Source: an uncultured Bacteroidota bacterium (GTDB lineage: Bacteria > Bacteroidota > Bacteroidia > NS11-12g > UBA955). From it: a stretch of 8,627 nucleotides of DNA. Location of the stretch: assembly GCA_903953615.1 (NCBI GenBank), contig CAJBKH010000344.1, forward strand, positions 1 to 8,627, written 5' to 3'. The notes beneath the pieces are model-generated. The model saw nothing but the letters and a program-made list of their open reading frames with translations. It had not been told where the DNA came from and did not search any database. This document shows positions 6,836 to 8,627 of the stretch, in pieces; position 1 is the stretch's first letter, and each line of letters opens with the position of its first letter. A program made the position numbers and the translations under genes.

Positions 6836-8627
6836 TTATTTATGATTAATCAAATAATTTATGATCGCATTGAAATCAGTTTGGGAAAGACTATTTCTAA
6901 AATTATCCGGCATGAGCGTAACCTTGGAGGGAATACGTTCTGCTATATCATTTTTAGCGATTGAAAATTCTCTTCCAGTTGCATCAGCAAATATAACAAT
7001 AGCCCCCTCTTCTCTGCGATATAACCCTGCTAAAACATTTCCATCTTTTAGCTTGACAGTATAATTTCTAAAGGCCTCAGAAATATTTCTGTTGGGGTCA
7101 ATTATTTTTGTAGCCAATGCATTAGGCCCCCACTTACTTACGCCATCTAAATTCGGTCCGATATTTCCTCCCTCAGCTCCAATTTTATGGCAAGGAGAAC
7201 AATTTTGAACATAAATTTTATGCCCCTCATCTAATGAGGGCAAACTATTATTTTTCGAGCTTGTATTATATAAGCCAGTCATCATACTGATTGCCTTATT
7301 CCGTTCGTTATTTACTGGTTCCACATTAGCGGTTAACTCATCGTATTGAATTTTTTGCTTGGATGAAATATTTAACAACATCCTTTCACTGACTTTAGGC
7401 TCAATTAATACACGAGAAAATATTTGACCTTTTCTAACCTTACTAAATACAATTTCCTTACCCTCTGAAGAGCTTGCCAAAGAAGTTGCGATAGCAGATT
7501 GTAAAGCTGGGGGAGCATTTTGAACTTCACTTAATACCCGATTTACATTAGTTAAAACTTTATTGATGCTTCCTCCTGAAGCGCCTGTAAGATCACCTAA
7601 TACAATGGCTACTTTAATTTTGAAATCTAAACTTGAAGCAGGGTCTTCGAATAATTTTGCAGCAAGCTCAGCATTTTGTTCTGGATCAATTTTCAATAAG
7701 GTTCTTAACGCTTCTGTCTTGGTATCCTGATCAATATTTAATCCTTGCTGTAAAAATAATTTCACATTCGCCGAAAGCGTTTGCACTTTATAATTGGCAG
7801 CTATTCCAAGTGCGAATTTTTGTTTAGCTAAAACTTCTTGAGATTTTCCAGCACTTCCTGCTGGATATTTATTTAGTAAACTCTCTGCAATTTGAATACC
7901 CCATTGTTTTAATTCTTGCGTTTCTTTTCCACCCCGTTTTGCTATCCCTTGTTGTATACCCTGAAATAGTATAAATTCAGTTGCTGCAGCTGATACTTTC
8001 TTTCTCGCATTCATTATTACTCCATCTATTTGATTGGCAGGAATGTATTGTACAATTTGCTCATAGGCAATTTGAGGATTACCAGGAATAGGGTATTTAC
8101 TGATGTGGCGCGCGAGGAATAGCGATGATTCAGCAGAAGGTACAGCCACTAGCACATCGGCAATATTTGTTGCATCTTGCTCCTTCCAGTCTTTTGCTAA
8201 AACCTGCTTCATTAAATCCTTATTCAGTAAAAGTTCTTTAGTGCAAAGTCTTGCAGTATAATTTAAGTGAGTATCAAAATCAGGGATCTCTGTTCGAGCT
8301 GAAAGCACTGCTTCAAGTGAATGAATGTTTGGGTATTTTACCAAGTTCTCGATTGCCGCTCTTACTACATGTGGATCTTTATCTTTGATTGCATTTAAAA
8401 CGAGTTGATAATTTTCTTCAATAGGTTGCTGTTCTAGAAGTATACGAATGGTATGCAACCTAATCAAAGGATCTGTATTGCTTGCAGAACTACTGATAAT
8501 TTTATTTGTTAAAGCATTCAGTCGATGCAAAACCCATAATGCATGAACATAGGAAGTAGGACTGGTTGATTTTTTATTAAGCAATGCCTTTAATGGTTTA
8601 ACCGCTTGCATGCCTATTCTATCAGAC
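6836..8627 (-). CDS. HEAT-repeat protein with C-terminal c-type heme-binding domain (5'-truncated by the window)
   Basis: The frame is open to the right edge (residues S-D-R-I-G precede the first Met at 8609-8611), so that Met is probably internal and the start lies outside. Counting from it, 591 residues are visible. Residues ~1-150 are helical HEAT-like repeats (HALWVLHRLN, DPLIRLHTIRILLE, DPHVVRAAIENLVKYP), and ~150-430 continue as alpha-helical repeats. Residues ~455-591 match the 'putative heme-binding domain' typical of Planctomycetes and Bacteroidota (TIGR02603-like): CSPCH heme attachment at 471-475 (bases 7187-7201), GGNIGPNLDGV just after, an inserted beta-rich segment, and LMPDNF with Met567 as the likely distal heme ligand. 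Family members usually start with a sugar-dehydrogenase-like propeller ahead of the HEAT region; that part would be upstream here. Role: covalent-heme electron transfer in the periplasm, donor and acceptor unknown. The propeller gene follows after 9 bp. Confidence 0.9.
   Translation of the reverse strand, partial: SDRIGMQAVKPLKALLNKKSTSPTSYVHALWVLHRLNALTNKIISSSASNTDPLIRLHTIRILLEQQPIEENYQLVLNAIKDKDPHVVRAAIENLVKYPNIHSLEAVLSARTEIPDFDTHLNYTARLCTKELLLNKDLMKQVLAKDWKEQDATNIADVLVAVPSAESSLFLARHISKYPIPGNPQIAYEQIVQYIPANQIDGVIMNARKKVSAAATEFILFQGIQQGIAKRGGKETQELKQWGIQIAESLLNKYPAGSAGKSQEVLAKQKFALGIAANYKVQTLSANVKLFLQQGLNIDQDTKTEALRTLLKIDPEQNAELAAKLFEDPASSLDFKIKVAIVLGDLTGASGGSINKVLTNVNRVLSEVQNAPPALQSAIATSLASSSEGKEIVFSKVRKGQIFSRVLIEPKVSERMLLNISSKQKIQYDELTANVEPVNNERNKAISMMTGLYNTSSKNNSLPSLDEGHKIYVQNCSPCHKIGAEGGNIGPNLDGVSKWGPNALATKIIDPNRNISEAFRNYTVKLKDGNVLAGLYRREEGAIVIFADATGREFSIAKNDIAERIPSKVTLMPDNFRNSLSQTDFNAIINYLINHK

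Noticed and set aside
1..8627. Search for insertion sequences, CRISPR arrays, tRNA/rRNA, toxin-antitoxin or phage genes
   Set aside because: I saw no transposase, spaced direct repeats, cloverleaf-like segment or phage-type genes. All large frames are accounted for by recognisable cell-envelope and periplasmic proteins.

Overview
The window looks like chromosomal DNA of a Bacteroidota bacterium, plausibly a Chitinophagaceae-type member of that phylum. The evidence is a SusC/SusD outer-membrane nutrient-uptake pair, Bacteroidota-style promoter spacing (TTTG-N18-TAnnTTT), start codons without Shine-Dalgarno sequences and preceded by A/T-rich DNA, and moderately AT-rich composition. The lineage below phylum is an inference; there is no rRNA or other marker in the window.

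Reading along the minus strand, which carries every complete gene, there are two transcription blocks. The first enters from the right edge. It is a 5'-truncated gene for a HEAT-repeat protein ending in a c-type-cytochrome-like heme-binding domain (6836-8627), followed after 9 bp by a secreted seven-bladed FG-GAP/VCBS beta-propeller (5672-6826). A 354-bp gap follows (5318-5671). It holds a good promoter candidate, inverted repeats around the predicted transcript start, and no convincing gene or terminator. The second block is a compact operon: susC-like TonB-dependent transporter (2258-5317), susD-like surface lipoprotein (676-2232) and a small Calx-beta/DUF4843-like lipoprotein (152-664), with gaps of 25 and 11 bp. 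It closes with a strong intrinsic terminator at 97-126. The last ~30 codons of a convergent plus-strand gene end at 98, against that same hairpin.

Functionally, the second block should form a surface uptake complex: SusD lid, SusC pore and a third lipoprotein in the SusE/F position. Its substrate cannot be read from the sequence, and there is no glycoside hydrolase, sulfatase or peptidase gene in the window. The first block resembles the periplasmic or secreted redox modules (heme domain plus beta-propeller) common in Planctomycetes and also found in Bacteroidota. Whether the two blocks serve one pathway is open. The gap and the separate promoter argue for separate transcription, while the shared strand and lack of an obvious terminator between them allow read-through. 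I see no mobile element, CRISPR array, tRNA or rRNA. Most of the window is recognisable Bacteroidota content. The less ordinary parts are the heme/propeller pair and the palindromic susC leader.
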